A stretch of 33,149 nucleotides of DNA from positions 1-33,149 of the forward strand of contig JBOFSQ010000057.1 in assembly GCA_051651625.1 (NCBI GenBank). Reading direction: 5' to 3'. The translations under genes and the position numbers were made by a program. How positions within the stretch are numbered: position 1 is the stretch's first letter; every line of letters starts with the position of its first letter. A model generated the notes under the pieces. That model had not been told where the DNA came from. It saw only the letters and a program-made list of their open reading frames with translations, and did not search any database. This document shows positions 15,704 to 24,900 of this stretch, piece by piece. The stretch comes from JBOFSQ01 sp051651625. GTDB lineage: Bacteria; Planctomycetota; Planctomycetia; Pirellulales; Thermoguttaceae.

Positions 15704-16540
15704 CTACACCAACTGGAGCAGGGAACTATCTGAAATCCTCGTCTCAAGGTACTTCACGATTTCATCGAGCGCGACATTTGCTTCTGCGTTCAGACCGAGA
15801 CACACCGCCAATCCACTGGCGTCGGTACTGAATCGCTTGTGAAGACGTAACGGGATGGCGTTGTTGGTGTCGAATTGGTAAGTGTGTATGTGAAGTGGGT
15901 CGCCGAGACGTGAGTTTACGATATGCGAGAAGTTAAACTCGCGAGTCATGTAGTCGTGAAAACAATCTTGTATCACCAAGACCAAGTGTTTGTTGAGGTG
16001 TTCGAAAGTTTGGATTTTGTGGTGCATCTGAACGAGAATCGTCTTTGCCGACATCTTCCAATTCATTCCGTAGGACTTCTCGACAAGATCACTTTTTTTG
16101 ACGGACACGCCGTGACGTTTCACAAACATTGCTCGTTCATACCACAGGCTCCCCGTGGTGTCGAGCGTTTGGAGTTCAATACCGACGAAGTCTACAACGC
16201 GATTGTTCCGCACCGACAATAGAAAGTAATCAACACTTCCTCCCGGCACAGTGACCTCGGACAGTAGACGGAGTTCGTTCCCCGGTTCGTGCAAAGTGAG
16301 AAGATGAACGCAATCGGTGAACACTTGCCTGCGTTCCAAGAGCCGATGCGGGCAAATCACAACACCGTCACAATCTCCGTGTGCAACGGAGCAAATTCCG
16401 ATGGCGACATCCGCAGCACTCTTCCTAACTTTCACGCACCTCTTGTTTATATAAGGGCAATTTTGCTCTGTAACGATTTTCTTCCAGTCTTCCGCGTTTC
16501 GCTTGGTGCAAACGCCAAAGAGTTCCTTGATCTTGCTCAT
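15704..16540 (-). CDS. NotI-family type II restriction endonuclease
   Basis: A 278-residue protein beginning MSKIKELFGVCTKRN. Cys11, Cys28, Cys35 and Cys50 (VCTK, NCPY, RCVK, ICSV) match the four-cysteine metal site described at the N-terminus of NotI. The nuclease core follows: LTLHEPGNEL near 81-90, GSVDYFL with Asp104, and GIELQTLDTTG with Glu122 and Gln124, a PD-(D/E)XK site in its ExQ form as in NotI. The start lies inside the upstream methyltransferase gene, overlapping its last 116 bp in another frame. The pair forms a type II restriction-modification system. GC is visibly lower than in rnc or the ATPase gene. Cleavage at GCGGCCGC is not shown; NotI homologues may recognise other sites. 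Confidence 0.85.
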   Translation of the reverse strand: MSKIKELFGVCTKRNAEDWKKIVTEQNCPYINKRCVKVRKSAADVAIGICSVAHGDCDGVVICPHRLLERRQVFTDCVHLLTLHEPGNELRLLSEVTVPGGSVDYFLLSVRNNRVVDFVGIELQTLDTTGSLWYERAMFVKRHGVSVKKSDLVEKSYGMNWKMSAKTILVQMHHKIQTFEHLNKHLVLVIQDCFHDYMTREFNFSHIVNSRLGDPLHIHTYQFDTNNAIPLRLHKRFSTDASGLAVCLGLNAEANVALDEIVKYLETRISDSSLLQLV

Positions 16541-17576
16541 GTGGTTCAAACCTTTCGATGGCACAATCGAGATAGACTTGAGAAATATCAATCCCAATCG
16601 ATTTGCGACGATTTTCGTAGGCAACCATCATCGTAGTTCCTGTTCCACAAAACGGGTCCAAAACGATACCGTTTTCGGGACACGTTGCGAGAATCGGTGT
16701 GCGGCACAAGTCGGTTGGGTACGGAGCGAAGTGTAACTTTCGCCCTTGTGTGTCTTCGGGGATGATGTCCCACACGTCGCCAATCTTGGCCCCGTCTGGG
16801 TGATATTTGAGGAAGTAAAATCCTTTCACATCCAATTCTTTCGCGCGGCCAGATACGGTTTGTGAGTCGGAGTGCGTTGTGCGATGGAGTCCCTTTATGA
16901 CCATGCGAAAGTCGGAAATCGCTCCATCTCTCACTTGATCGAGTATCGTGTTGAGCTCATGAAAGGCTTGTTTTTTTTGTTCATCCGTCAAGTGCGTCGA
17001 TAGCTCGATCTGCCGCTTGTATTTGACACCTGTCACACCAGTCGCAGAAATAACCGCGCCGTTTTCAATTCTCGCCTTGTGCGGGTTTCGCCGGACTTTC
17101 CCGACATCGTAGTAATACTTCTTGGACTTCACAAAATGGAAAACCATCTCGTGGACGTTACGCAATTTGTCGATTGAGTTGTCTGGCGCGCCTTTGATCT
17201 TGTTCCAGACGACACTGTTCCGCAGTATCCAGCCTTGCTCGTCACACAATTGGATTGCAACTCGCCACGGAATACCGAGCAGGTTTTTGTTGTGATAGCT
17301 GTCGCCAAGATTGAGCCAAAAACTCCCCGTTGGTTTGAGAACTCTGTGAACACCTTCAAAAATCTGCATAAGATTTTGGGTGTACTCACGAAAGTCGACT
17401 TCCAATCCGATGCCGCGTTTGTTTTCGTATTCTCGTTTTCCCCAGTATGGCGGACTGGTCATGCAAACGTCAACGCTGTTCGCAGGCATCTCACCGACAA
17501 CCTCTCGCGCGTCGCCACACAAGAATAGCGGTGCGGTAGTGTCCGCGTCGAGATAGCTGACAATTTGACGCTGCAT
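16425..17576 (-). CDS. DNA methyltransferase of the type II R-M pair (N4-C/N6-A beta class)
   Basis: The modification partner that protects host DNA from the neighbouring nuclease. The 383-residue product has the catalytic motif TSPPYW at 40-45 first and the AdoMet-binding motif DPFCGTGTT at 307-315 last, the beta-class order. SPPY is most often found in N4-cytosine enzymes. Between them lie WNKIKGAPDN and a variable target-recognition stretch. I used ATG 17576; a TTG at 17600 would add eight residues and neither has a clear SD. After the last conserved helix (DCAIERFE) a 40-residue basic tail runs on over the start of the endonuclease gene. It lies 145 bp downstream of rnc with no other defence gene upstream. 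Confidence 0.9.
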   Translation of the reverse strand: MQRQIVSYLDADTTAPLFLCGDAREVVGEMPANSVDVCMTSPPYWGKREYENKRGIGLEVDFREYTQNLMQIFEGVHRVLKPTGSFWLNLGDSYHNKNLLGIPWRVAIQLCDEQGWILRNSVVWNKIKGAPDNSIDKLRNVHEMVFHFVKSKKYYYDVGKVRRNPHKARIENGAVISATGVTGVKYKRQIELSTHLTDEQKKQAFHELNTILDQVRDGAISDFRMVIKGLHRTTHSDSQTVSGRAKELDVKGFYFLKYHPDGAKIGDVWDIIPEDTQGRKLHFAPYPTDLCRTPILATCPENGIVLDPFCGTGTTMMVAYENRRKSIGIDISQVYLDCAIERFEPHEQDQGTLWRLHQAKRGRLEENRYRAKLPLYKQEVRES

Positions 17577-17721
17577 CGTAGGCACCAACAGGTTTCGCAA
17601 GTCACACGCTTCGTATTATGATTGCTCGACTTTCCTACACCAAAACGGTAAGTGCCCTAGCAAGGCGTCACTGTCGCCAGCCTCGGTCTTGTGGATCGTG
17701 GGGCCAAGCATCACACATCAC

Positions 17722-18438
17722 TCACTCTTGATACGGCGGTTCGGTTCCGGCGAGGATGGCGATGGCGTTTTCGGCGGCACGCTGTTCGGCTTCTTTTTTG
17801 GTGTTCCCCCACGCGGCGGGGTAATCGTCGCGCCCAATCCGAACCGAAACGTGAAAACAACGACCGTGCGCCGGCCCCGTCGATTCGAGCATGCGGTATT
17901 CGGGATTGATACCGAAATGCTGCTGCGCCGCCGACTGCAATATCGACTTGAAGTTGCCAAGATCGGCGTTGTATTGCAAACGGTCGATGGCGTCACCGAA
18001 GTTGTTCATAATGAACTTCTGCGCCGAAATCAAACCGCCGTCAAGATATATCGCCGCGATGAGCGACTCGACGACGTTCGCAAGCAGAGAATTCGGCAGC
18101 CGTCCCGACTGGCCGAGTCCGCTCCCCAAGATCAGGAACGTGTCAAGCTCGAGCGCGGCACCGATCTCCTGACACGTCGCACGACTCACAACCGACGACT
18201 TGATCTTCGTCAAGTCGCCTTCACGCATGTCGGGGAACTGCCGGTAGACACGTTCGCAAATGGTGTACCCCAAGATCGCGTCGCCGAGAAACTCCATCCG
18301 CTCGTTCGACTCAACGGGCGAGTTCGCGCCAGACGAGTGCGTCAGGGCTGTACGGAGAAGTTCCTGATCGTGAAAACGATAACGGATTTTTTTCTGGCAA
18401 AGTTCGAGAAGATCGTCAGGTGACACGGTGAGACTCAA
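17722..18438 (-). CDS. rnc: Ribonuclease III
   Basis: RNase III cuts double-stranded RNA in rRNA and mRNA processing. The 238-residue product has the signature NERMEFLGDA at 45-54, a second acidic cluster NVVESLIAAIYLDGG at 121-135, and a C-terminal double-stranded-RNA-binding domain at about 162-230 (NFKSILQSAAQQ ... GNTKKEAEQRAAENAI). In the second cluster the usual Asp (the D of AD-x-x-E) is Asn121, read as AAC at this site, while the essential Glu124 is kept. The start is TTG 18438 by alignment length; GTG 18426 is an alternative, both without a clear SD. No era gene or other usual partner is near. Confidence 0.95.
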   Translation of the reverse strand: MSLTVSPDDLLELCQKKIRYRFHDQELLRTALTHSSGANSPVESNERMEFLGDAILGYTICERVYRQFPDMREGDLTKIKSSVVSRATCQEIGAALELDTFLILGSGLGQSGRLPNSLLANVVESLIAAIYLDGGLISAQKFIMNNFGDAIDRLQYNADLGNFKSILQSAAQQHFGINPEYRMLESTGPAHGRCFHVSVRIGRDDYPAAWGNTKKEAEQRAAENAIAILAGTEPPYQE

Positions 18439-18463
18439 TGTGTTTGGTTTGTTTGGTCAAAAG

Positions 18464-18592
18464 GGTGCTGTAAAGTTTTGGTTGCACGCGGTAGTGTTGG
18501 CGTTGCGTGCATGGCACATTTGCCCCAACGGGGCAGTATCTCAATAACCGGCGGTAAGTGCCGCCGCGATAGCGGCAAGCGCAACCGCCGGT
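18464..18592. repeat. Diverged copy of the GTGTAGTAA/H1/H2 module
   Basis: It begins GGTGCTGTAAAG, keeps the TTGCACG word, and carries H1 TGCCCCAACGGGGCA (18521-18535). Then come nested hairpins: ACCGGCGGT (18547-18555) with ACCGCCGGT (18584-18592), and TGCCGC/GCGGCA inside. It occupies the start of the 369-bp gap between rnc and nqrC, which holds no gene. Confidence 0.65.
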
Positions 18593-18612
18593 GACGTGAA
18601 CGAAAATCCGGT

Positions 18613-18676
18613 GCGTCTGTAGGACCGCTACCAAACATTTGTGTCAATCGTGCGGTCAGTGGCGTCCTACAGACGC
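18613..18676. repeat. 13-bp inverted repeat hairpin
   Basis: GCGTCTGTAGGAC (18613-18625) is the exact reverse complement of GTCCTACAGACGC (18664-18676). Adjacent bases could extend the stem with a short ACCGC/GCGGT pairing. It lies in the rnc-nqrC gap. Confidence 0.75.
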
Positions 18677-18696
18677 AAGGTTTTTGTGGTGTCGCT

Positions 18697-18758
18697 ACCG
18701 TAAGCTGCGCGGAGTACCGCTTGCATACGGTTATTGAAATTGCTGCCCCGTCGGGGCA
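18697..18758. repeat. H2 and H1 hairpins downstream of nqrC
   Basis: H2: ACCGTA (18697-18702) pairs with TACGGT (18726-18731), with inner GCGG (18709-18712)/CCGC (18717-18720) and AGTA loop. H1: TGCCCC-GTC-GGGGCA at 18744-18758. It lies 50 bp after the nqrC stop, so it could terminate nqrC transcription (inference). Confidence 0.75.
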
Positions 18759-18807
18759 AGAACACGTCGCGTTCACGACAACGCGACAAATGGTAACACG
18801 TCTACAT

Positions 18808-19581
18808 TCACTTCCCCGACTTCATCAGTGCTATGTACTTTCCGTATCCGTTTTGGCCGAGCCAGAACTTTACGGTTCCGGTGACGCCGTTGCCGGTGAG
18901 TGTTGCTCCGGCGATGCCGTCGATTTGGTGATCGTTTAGCTGCGGAGTGCCGTTGCGAACAACCGCAATCTCCGGTACGCCAGCGTCAGAACCGAACACT
19001 TTTTTATTGTCCCACATCGCTTGCCAGCGCGGGTTTGCGATCTCGCCGCCGAGGCCCGGAGTCTCGCCGTGGTCGTAGAATGTTATCCCCGCCACCGTCG
19101 TGAGGTCGGACTCAAGAGCGATGAAACCGTACATCGTTGACCAAAGTCCTTTGCCGTAGATCGGGAAGACGTAACGCTCAACGTGCCCGTCTTTTTCGAC
19201 GAGGTAAACCGCCGCACGGTTCGGGATGCGGCGAACTTTCGCCGTGTCGCCACTTGCGTCAACGGCGCGACTCTGCGACGGATCAGCAGACTCCTTGCGA
19301 GTATCGAGCGTCGTCGCATCGACACCATCGAGCACTTCGCCCGTGGCGATGTCGATGACGATGGGGTGAATCGACTTGAACCGCTCCGCAATGACGACCG
19401 CCGACGCCGATTCGTTTGGCTTCAGCAGCCCCGCCGCGACGAGGATGTTACGCTGTTTGTCGAGCAGTTTGTTCCGTTCTTGAACCGGTTTGAGCACGAC
19501 CGCCGCCGTCGCCACCACAACCGAACAGACAACACACAAACCAAACGCCACCGCAAATGTCTTGAAGAGTGAATCGTTCAT
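18808..19581 (-). CDS. nqrC: Na+-translocating NADH:quinone reductase subunit C
   Basis: NqrC is the periplasm-facing FMN subunit of the sodium-pumping Na+-NQR complex. The 257-residue product has one N-terminal membrane helix at about 8-30 and the family core GKGLWSTMYGFIALE ... YDHGETPGLGGE. The flavin-attachment motif AGAT has its acceptor threonine near 227 (usually SGAT) and is followed by LTGNGV. GETPGLGGE and the length favour NqrC over RnfG. The start at ATG 19581 matches the family; SD is not clear. It is alone: the usual nqrA, B, D, E and F genes are not on either side, and both flanks are repeat DNA. Confidence 0.92.
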   Translation of the reverse strand: MNDSLFKTFAVAFGLCVVCSVVVATAAVVLKPVQERNKLLDKQRNILVAAGLLKPNESASAVVIAERFKSIHPIVIDIATGEVLDGVDATTLDTRKESADPSQSRAVDASGDTAKVRRIPNRAAVYLVEKDGHVERYVFPIYGKGLWSTMYGFIALESDLTTVAGITFYDHGETPGLGGEIANPRWQAMWDNKKVFGSDAGVPEIAVVRNGTPQLNDHQIDGIAGATLTGNGVTGTVKFWLGQNGYGKYIALMKSGK

Positions 19582-19688
19582 TGGAATCAAAAGTGAAATG
19601 AAGTTCTCGTGAAAACCCAAAGCGGGCGGCTATTATAGTCGCCGAACCATCCGCGACAAGGGGCAAGAAATCCAGAGTTTTGTGCGGG

Positions 19689-19822
19689 GTGTAGTAAGGT
19701 TTTCTTGCACGCAAACATTTGGTTCGTCGGGTTTTCGCCCCGAAGGGGCGACAAGAACTTAGCCGTAGGTGAGTGGTACTCCACGAACCCACGGTACGCA
19801 GCCTTGCTGCCCCGTCGGGGCA
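19689..19822. repeat. GTGTAGTAA/H1/H2/H1 module, third copy
   Basis: It starts GTGTAGTAAGG, then TTGCACG. H1 is CGCCCC-GAA-GGGGCG (19736-19750). H2 is 19763-19794, with inner stem GTGG/CCAC in place of GCGG/CCGC elsewhere, a compensated change. H1 follows again at 19808-19822 with loop GTC. It lies in the 311-bp non-coding gap between nqrC and the divergent aldo/keto reductase. No matching right inverted end is visible. Confidence 0.75.
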
Positions 19823-19892
19823 AAGACGCCAACGTCAACGCTGTCAAGTTCCGTGAACGGATAACACATTTTCAACACATTCCACAATCAGT

Positions 19893-20927
19893 ATGTCCAT
19901 TCGCCACATCACACTCGGCACAACAGGAATCACGACGCCTCAAAATGCGTTCGGTGCGCTGCCGATTCAACGAGTTAGCACCGAGACTGCGGTGCGACTT
20001 CTGCACGCCGCACACGACGGCGGCATGACATTCTTCGACACTGCACGCGCATACTCCGACAGCGAAGAAAAACTCGGACTCGCGTTTCACGCCGTCCGTA
20101 ACAGAGTCGTTATCGCCACGAAGACCACCGCCAAAACGCCGCAAGATTTTTGGCGCGACCTCGAAACGTCGCTCGATAAACTCAAGACCGACTTCATCGA
20201 CATCTATCAATTCCACTGGCCGAGTCGCTGTTATCGCCCAGACGACGGAACGGGGATGTACGAGTGCATGCTCGAAGCGAAACGTGCTGGCAAAATCAGG
20301 CACATCGGGTTTACAAATCACTCGCTTCCACTTGCGAACGAGTGCATAGATTCGGGGTTGTACGCGACGCTGCAATATCCGTTCAGTTATCTTTCGTCGC
20401 CGGAAGAGGTCGCGCTTGCGGGGCGTTGCCAGCGAGTTTCGATGGGGTTCATTGCTATGAAGGCACTCGCAGGCGGACTGATTCGCAACACCGTTGCGGC
20501 GATGGCGTTTGTCTCGCAGTTTGAAAACGTCGTTCCGATCTGGGGAATCCAGCGTACAACCGAACTTGAAGAGTTTCTGCGACTGATGGCCGCCCCCGCT
20601 GTTTTCACGGGCGAAGTCCGCGAGTTCATTGAGCGCGAACGCTACGAGCTTGCGGGCGACTTCTGTCGCGGGTGTGGTTACTGCATGCCGTGTCCGGTTG
20701 GGATTACTATCAATATGTGTGCAAGAATGTCGCTCTTCATTCGCCGGTTTCCCGCCGAGGGACAACTCACGGAAAAGTCGCAGGCGATGATGCGGCAGAT
20801 CGAAGACTGCACGCATTGTGGACAGTGTCGCCGCAAGTGTCCATACGGTCTCGACACACCCGACCTTCTCGCCCGCAACTACGCCGACTACAAAAAGATC
20901 GTCGCTGGCGAAATCGACGTGCGGTGA
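19893..20927 (+). CDS. Aldo/keto reductase with two C-terminal [4Fe-4S]-type clusters
   Basis: An oxidoreductase of the AKR family fused to a ferredoxin-like tail; physiological substrate unknown. In 344 residues it shows the barrel motifs FFDTARAYSDSE (catalytic Asp and Tyr), ATKTTAK (Lys), and IDIYQFHWP (His), then IRHIGFTNHS. The C-terminus has cysteines 258/261/264/267 (CRGCGYCMPCP) and 306/309/312/316 (CTHCGQCRRKCP). The tail is typical of a widespread AKR subgroup. ATG 19893 matches the family start; no SD is visible. It is the only rightward gene in the right two-thirds of the window and runs convergently toward the Rpn-type gene, 26 bp away. Confidence 0.93.
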   Translation: MSIRHITLGTTGITTPQNAFGALPIQRVSTETAVRLLHAAHDGGMTFFDTARAYSDSEEKLGLAFHAVRNRVVIATKTTAKTPQDFWRDLETSLDKLKTDFIDIYQFHWPSRCYRPDDGTGMYECMLEAKRAGKIRHIGFTNHSLPLANECIDSGLYATLQYPFSYLSSPEEVALAGRCQRVSMGFIAMKALAGGLIRNTVAAMAFVSQFENVVPIWGIQRTTELEEFLRLMAAPAVFTGEVREFIERERYELAGDFCRGCGYCMPCPVGITINMCARMSLFIRRFPAEGQLTEKSQAMMRQIEDCTHCGQCRRKCPYGLDTPDLLARNYADYKKIVAGEIDVR

Positions 20928-20953
20928 CGCGAGTGAACGCAATTCGTTGGTGG

Positions 20954-21844
20954 TTATGGTCTGTGTTCAATCTCTTCTATCTCTTGCGGCGAAAGTCCGG
21001 TCATTTTGACAATGATTGCTGTGTCGAAACCTTCCGCCTTCATGTTGCGGGCGATTTCGAACTTTTCTTCTTTTCGACCTTCTTTACGACCCTCTTCGCG
21101 TCCTACTTTGCGGCCAGCTTTGCGGCCTGTTTTTTCGGCGAAGTCGATTGTTGCCAAGTATGTCCAGTAGTCGTTCACCGCTTGATAGTATGCGGCACGC
21201 TCGCGTTCGTCCATCGCTGCGATTTCCGCCGTGTGAAACGCCTTCTCGAAAACAACCTCCTCCTTCATTATCGCTGGAATGTGGTTCAAGTCGGGCAGGT
21301 TCTTCAGGAAATATAACCACTTGTCTTGGCGCGTGACAAGTTCTGATTCCGTTTTCGTGAATAGCGGCATCTGAACGTAAATCATCTGCAACTTCTCGTA
21401 AAACTCTTTGCCGAACTGGTCTTTGAGCGAAACTTCACGAATCAAAACTGGTGCCGGATCGTGTTTGTCGTACACGAAATCGAGAATGCCGATGAAGTAG
21501 ACGGTGCGCTGCTGGTAGTCCCACGCTTTGCCTTTCACGGCTTGTTCGCGGATCGGGTGCGCGACATAGTAGACGCTGCGATCTTTGAAGTATTCTTGTT
21601 CGGCCTTCTGCATCTCAACGATGAACGGTTCGCCATCGGCGTTTTCGCAGTAGATGTCGAACACCGCGCGGCGGTCTTCGACCGACTCGCCAAGCACGTC
21701 GGGATTGCGAAACTTGATCGTACTGATCTGATGACGCTGCGGAAGCAGCGTGTTGAGAAAGTCGATCAGCAAATCTTTGTTCGCCTCTTCGCCGAACAGC
21801 TTCTTGAAACCGAAGTCGGTATACGGATTGATGTATCTGCTCAT
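20954..21844 (-). CDS. Rpn/PD-(D/E)XK nuclease family transposase-like protein
   Basis: Members of this family (PF12784-type, Rpn) are DNA nucleases that can promote recombination; many are called putative transposases. The 297-residue product begins with the hallmark YINPYTDFGFKKLFG. It has Asp63 in VFDIYC, and Glu77/Gln79 in FIVEMQ as the PD-(D/E)XQ-like site, then YFKDRSVYYVAHPIREQ. Near the C-terminus is a GRKAGRKVGREEGRKEGRK tract, typical of the family and prone to length change, followed by a short helix-turn-helix-like end. The start is ATG 21844, at the family motif. I saw no inverted ends around it, so no mobile element is called. Confidence 0.92.
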   Translation of the reverse strand: MSRYINPYTDFGFKKLFGEEANKDLLIDFLNTLLPQRHQISTIKFRNPDVLGESVEDRRAVFDIYCENADGEPFIVEMQKAEQEYFKDRSVYYVAHPIREQAVKGKAWDYQQRTVYFIGILDFVYDKHDPAPVLIREVSLKDQFGKEFYEKLQMIYVQMPLFTKTESELVTRQDKWLYFLKNLPDLNHIPAIMKEEVVFEKAFHTAEIAAMDERERAAYYQAVNDYWTYLATIDFAEKTGRKAGRKVGREEGRKEGRKEEKFEIARNMKAEGFDTAIIVKMTGLSPQEIEEIEHRP

Positions 21845-21931
21845 TGGACGTTTCCCATTTCTCGTTCGGTGTTGGTTTGATTCCAGCGGCGACAATGTTA
21901 CCGTGTGAACACAGAACGTCAAGCGCAGGGG

Positions 21932-24900
21932 CTACTCAAATCGCAACAAAAATATACCTTCGTGGTGTTGTCCGAAAAGAAGGTCTTTGCCATCGTTGAC
22001 GACACGACAAAATTGAATGTTGCTCCAGCCCGGACCTGGCTCCTTTGTGGGAGTGGTGAGAAATTCAAAATCATCTTTGCTCTCTAGCGATGCCCGCATA
22101 AAATAGGGGTTATCGCCGTATCGCTTGCGTAGAGTTTTATCGTTAAAGGTGACTCCACCCCAGAACTCGCCGTTCCGAATCGTCCCCCACTTCATGCCAA
22201 AAGCCTGACCCGTTTGTTGCGATACCTGTGGTGAGTACATTGAGCGATAAGAATCATAATTAGCGGACACACCCACAACTCGAATGCTTTCAAGTCCTTT
22301 GTCGAGTTGGTCAAGATCAACAAGCAGTGTGGCGATTGAATCCTGAATCAGAAACTGGTCGCCATTGGGTAAAATATGCCCCGGAACCACATCATGGAAA
22401 TAAAATGGAAAACGTTGGGTCACGACGTTGGTACTTCCAACATCAAGAGTCCAAAGTCCAAATCCGCCATCGGGATTGCCAACAAATGGCTTCTTTATCA
22501 GCATGAGAAGTCGATTGCGTTTTGTGTCGGGTTCAAAGTGGGCATACATCGGAGCTGGCGAGCAGTTTGAAAATGGATGGTTGTCGATAGATGCACTCGA
22601 CGCCAAAATGTTCGCTTTCCGCGTTTCTGTGTCAACAGAAACCAACCAGCTTTCTTGGTTGTCTCTGCCGAGTCCGACATACAACGTCCCATTCATCACC
22701 GCCAGCGTTTGGACATGATTGCTCGGTAAGCCAGATTCTTGTGTCAGCCGCCAAGGAGCAGAGCCATCACGCGGAATGACAAAAATGCCTTCGCCGTGTG
22801 TTCCATAAAATATGTTGCGAGCATCAACGCAAGACGAATCGCGGGCAATGTTTATATCAGGCAGTTCATTGCCCAAGTAAGCCCTCGCTCTTTTGAACAG
22901 CGGTGTATTCCCCTTTTTGTAAATACGATTTTTACAATCAAACTCGTCGATGCGAACGTTCCAAAATTCATTATTCCACTCAAAAACAAACATAAATAGA
23001 GTGTTATCATACAGACATATATGGTTCACATGATAATGAATATCGTTGCTTGTCCATATCGGCACTTCTTCTTTCCATAGACGTTCAGTGGCAGGTGGAT
23101 TCCAAAGAGACCTACTGTTATTGAGCTTATTTTCGACACATTCAGGAGCGTAGGCTAACCTGTGGGATGCGGCAAGCTCGACTTGACGTTCTACCGCTTT
23201 GAAATAACGCTCAAGATTGTTTCGGAGGTCGATGAGTTTTTCGGGTTTATCTTTGGCATAGAAAACGTGACAGGCCTCCAGTCGGTCTAGTAAACTTATA
23301 GCCAAATGACTGGCAGGTACCGAACGTTCGTTCGCCAGTTCGACAAAATCGAAAAAGTGTTCAACCGACGCAACGTAGTCATCCGTCTCGAAAAAGCAGC
23401 ATGCCACCGCTTCGTCAAACAGCATCACCATGTCGTTCACGTTTTGATTTGGTGGCAGTGAAGCTATTCTTTGTTTCAGTAGTTCTTGTTTGGAACGGTC
23501 TTTCCGTGAAGGCGCATCTTGGTCGGGCGAGAATTCAAAACCGTTTTGCGCGAGATAGGAATATGTACCGAATTCCGCGAGCGGCGCGGAATCAAGTGAC
23601 CGGCAAACGCGAGCTATCGACTCTTCGATTTGGCGAGTGCGAGTGGTACCGTCGTTGCGGGCGAGCAGGTATTCGCGTGCGATTTTGAAGTCGGCGGCAA
23701 AGTAAGCAAAGTCGCGACAGAGTTCATTTCGTACTGCCGCCGCTTCCGGCACGTCTTGCCATCGCTCGGTGAATCGAATCAAGTCGCCAATCAGTTTTTC
23801 GTACAACTGCGCAGTTTTCGGTGTCTGTTGCAGCGGCGCAAATTGTTCACGATACCGTATCAACTCGCAATACTTCGCAAACGAAGCCGCGTCGTTTACC
23901 GTGGCGACAACTTCATCGTAAGTTTTCTCCCAAACTACGAGAATGTCGTCGAGCAGCCGGTTAACGTTTTCGTACTGCGTTGGAAACAACGACTTCGGCG
24001 ACTGTGAACCAAAGTCAACAAACGTCCAAATCATCCCGGCGAGAATACGGTTTATGCGAGACAACTCTCTAAGAACTTCTTCGTCAACCGACTCGCCGAG
24101 AAAACTGCCGGGGATGGATTCGATTATATCCACCGCACGACGAACAAGCACCAGTGCTGCCTCAAACGATTCTTGCTCCACGGGCGGATAGCCATCCGGC
24201 GCGGAAGGCATCACGCGAATAAACTCTGGATTCATTTGATAGGTTGCGTGCAGAATGAGCAGCAACGCCTGTTTGTTTCGATAACGGATCGAGGCGTAAT
24301 CCAGCGCGACCGCCGCGTCGAGCCGTTCTAGTGCGGGTTCGTAGTTCGATAGCCCCGCGAGAAAGTTCGCTTCGTCGAAGAAACGTTTCGCTTCGTTATG
24401 TCTGTCGGCTTGGTTCGCACTTGACTGCGTACCGGCGAGCCTGTCGGCGATAGCGACAACGGCGTCAAGTGGCGAGTCGATTGGCGATTCGGCACGAAAA
24501 ACCTCATCGCCGATTCGTGCCGTTATTTTGAACGTGTTTGGCTCTGCGCCGCGAGAGAATTCGATGTCGAGCAACTTCATTGCGGCGAGCAAATCGTTTG
24601 CGTTGTCGCCGTTGAGTCGCCGCTCTTCGATGACGTGCCCAAGCCGCGAACGTTCCAGAACCGCACAATCTCGCGTCATTAACTCTCGCTCTAACAATCT
24701 GACGAGAGCTTTGCACCAAGTATCTCTGTCGCGTGAAAACTCGGCGTTGCGGATAGAAAGTATTCCGAACATCACAAGTTTATGTTCGGCGAACTTGCGA
24801 CGTTTTTCGAGTGCAGTACCGACAGCTTTTGCGGCAGTTTGTGCGGTTTCTTCCACACTTTTTTCGGGCAACGTTTCGTCAACAAAACGTAAACCAGTTT

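Noticed and set aside
15704..17576. Absence of GCGGCCGC in the window as proof of NotI specificity
   Set aside because: I saw no such site by eye, but only about one is expected by chance in 33 kb, so absence says nothing.
17577..17721. Regulator (C protein) gene for the R-M system
   Set aside because: The 145-bp gap has no open frame of suitable size or helix-turn-helix motif.
19872..20942. 356-residue leftward frame opposite the aldo/keto reductase
   Set aside because: The other strand encodes all AKR and ferredoxin motifs; the leftward reading has none.
20954..21844. Complete insertion sequence around the Rpn-type gene
   Set aside because: No terminal inverted repeats or target duplication seen on either side.
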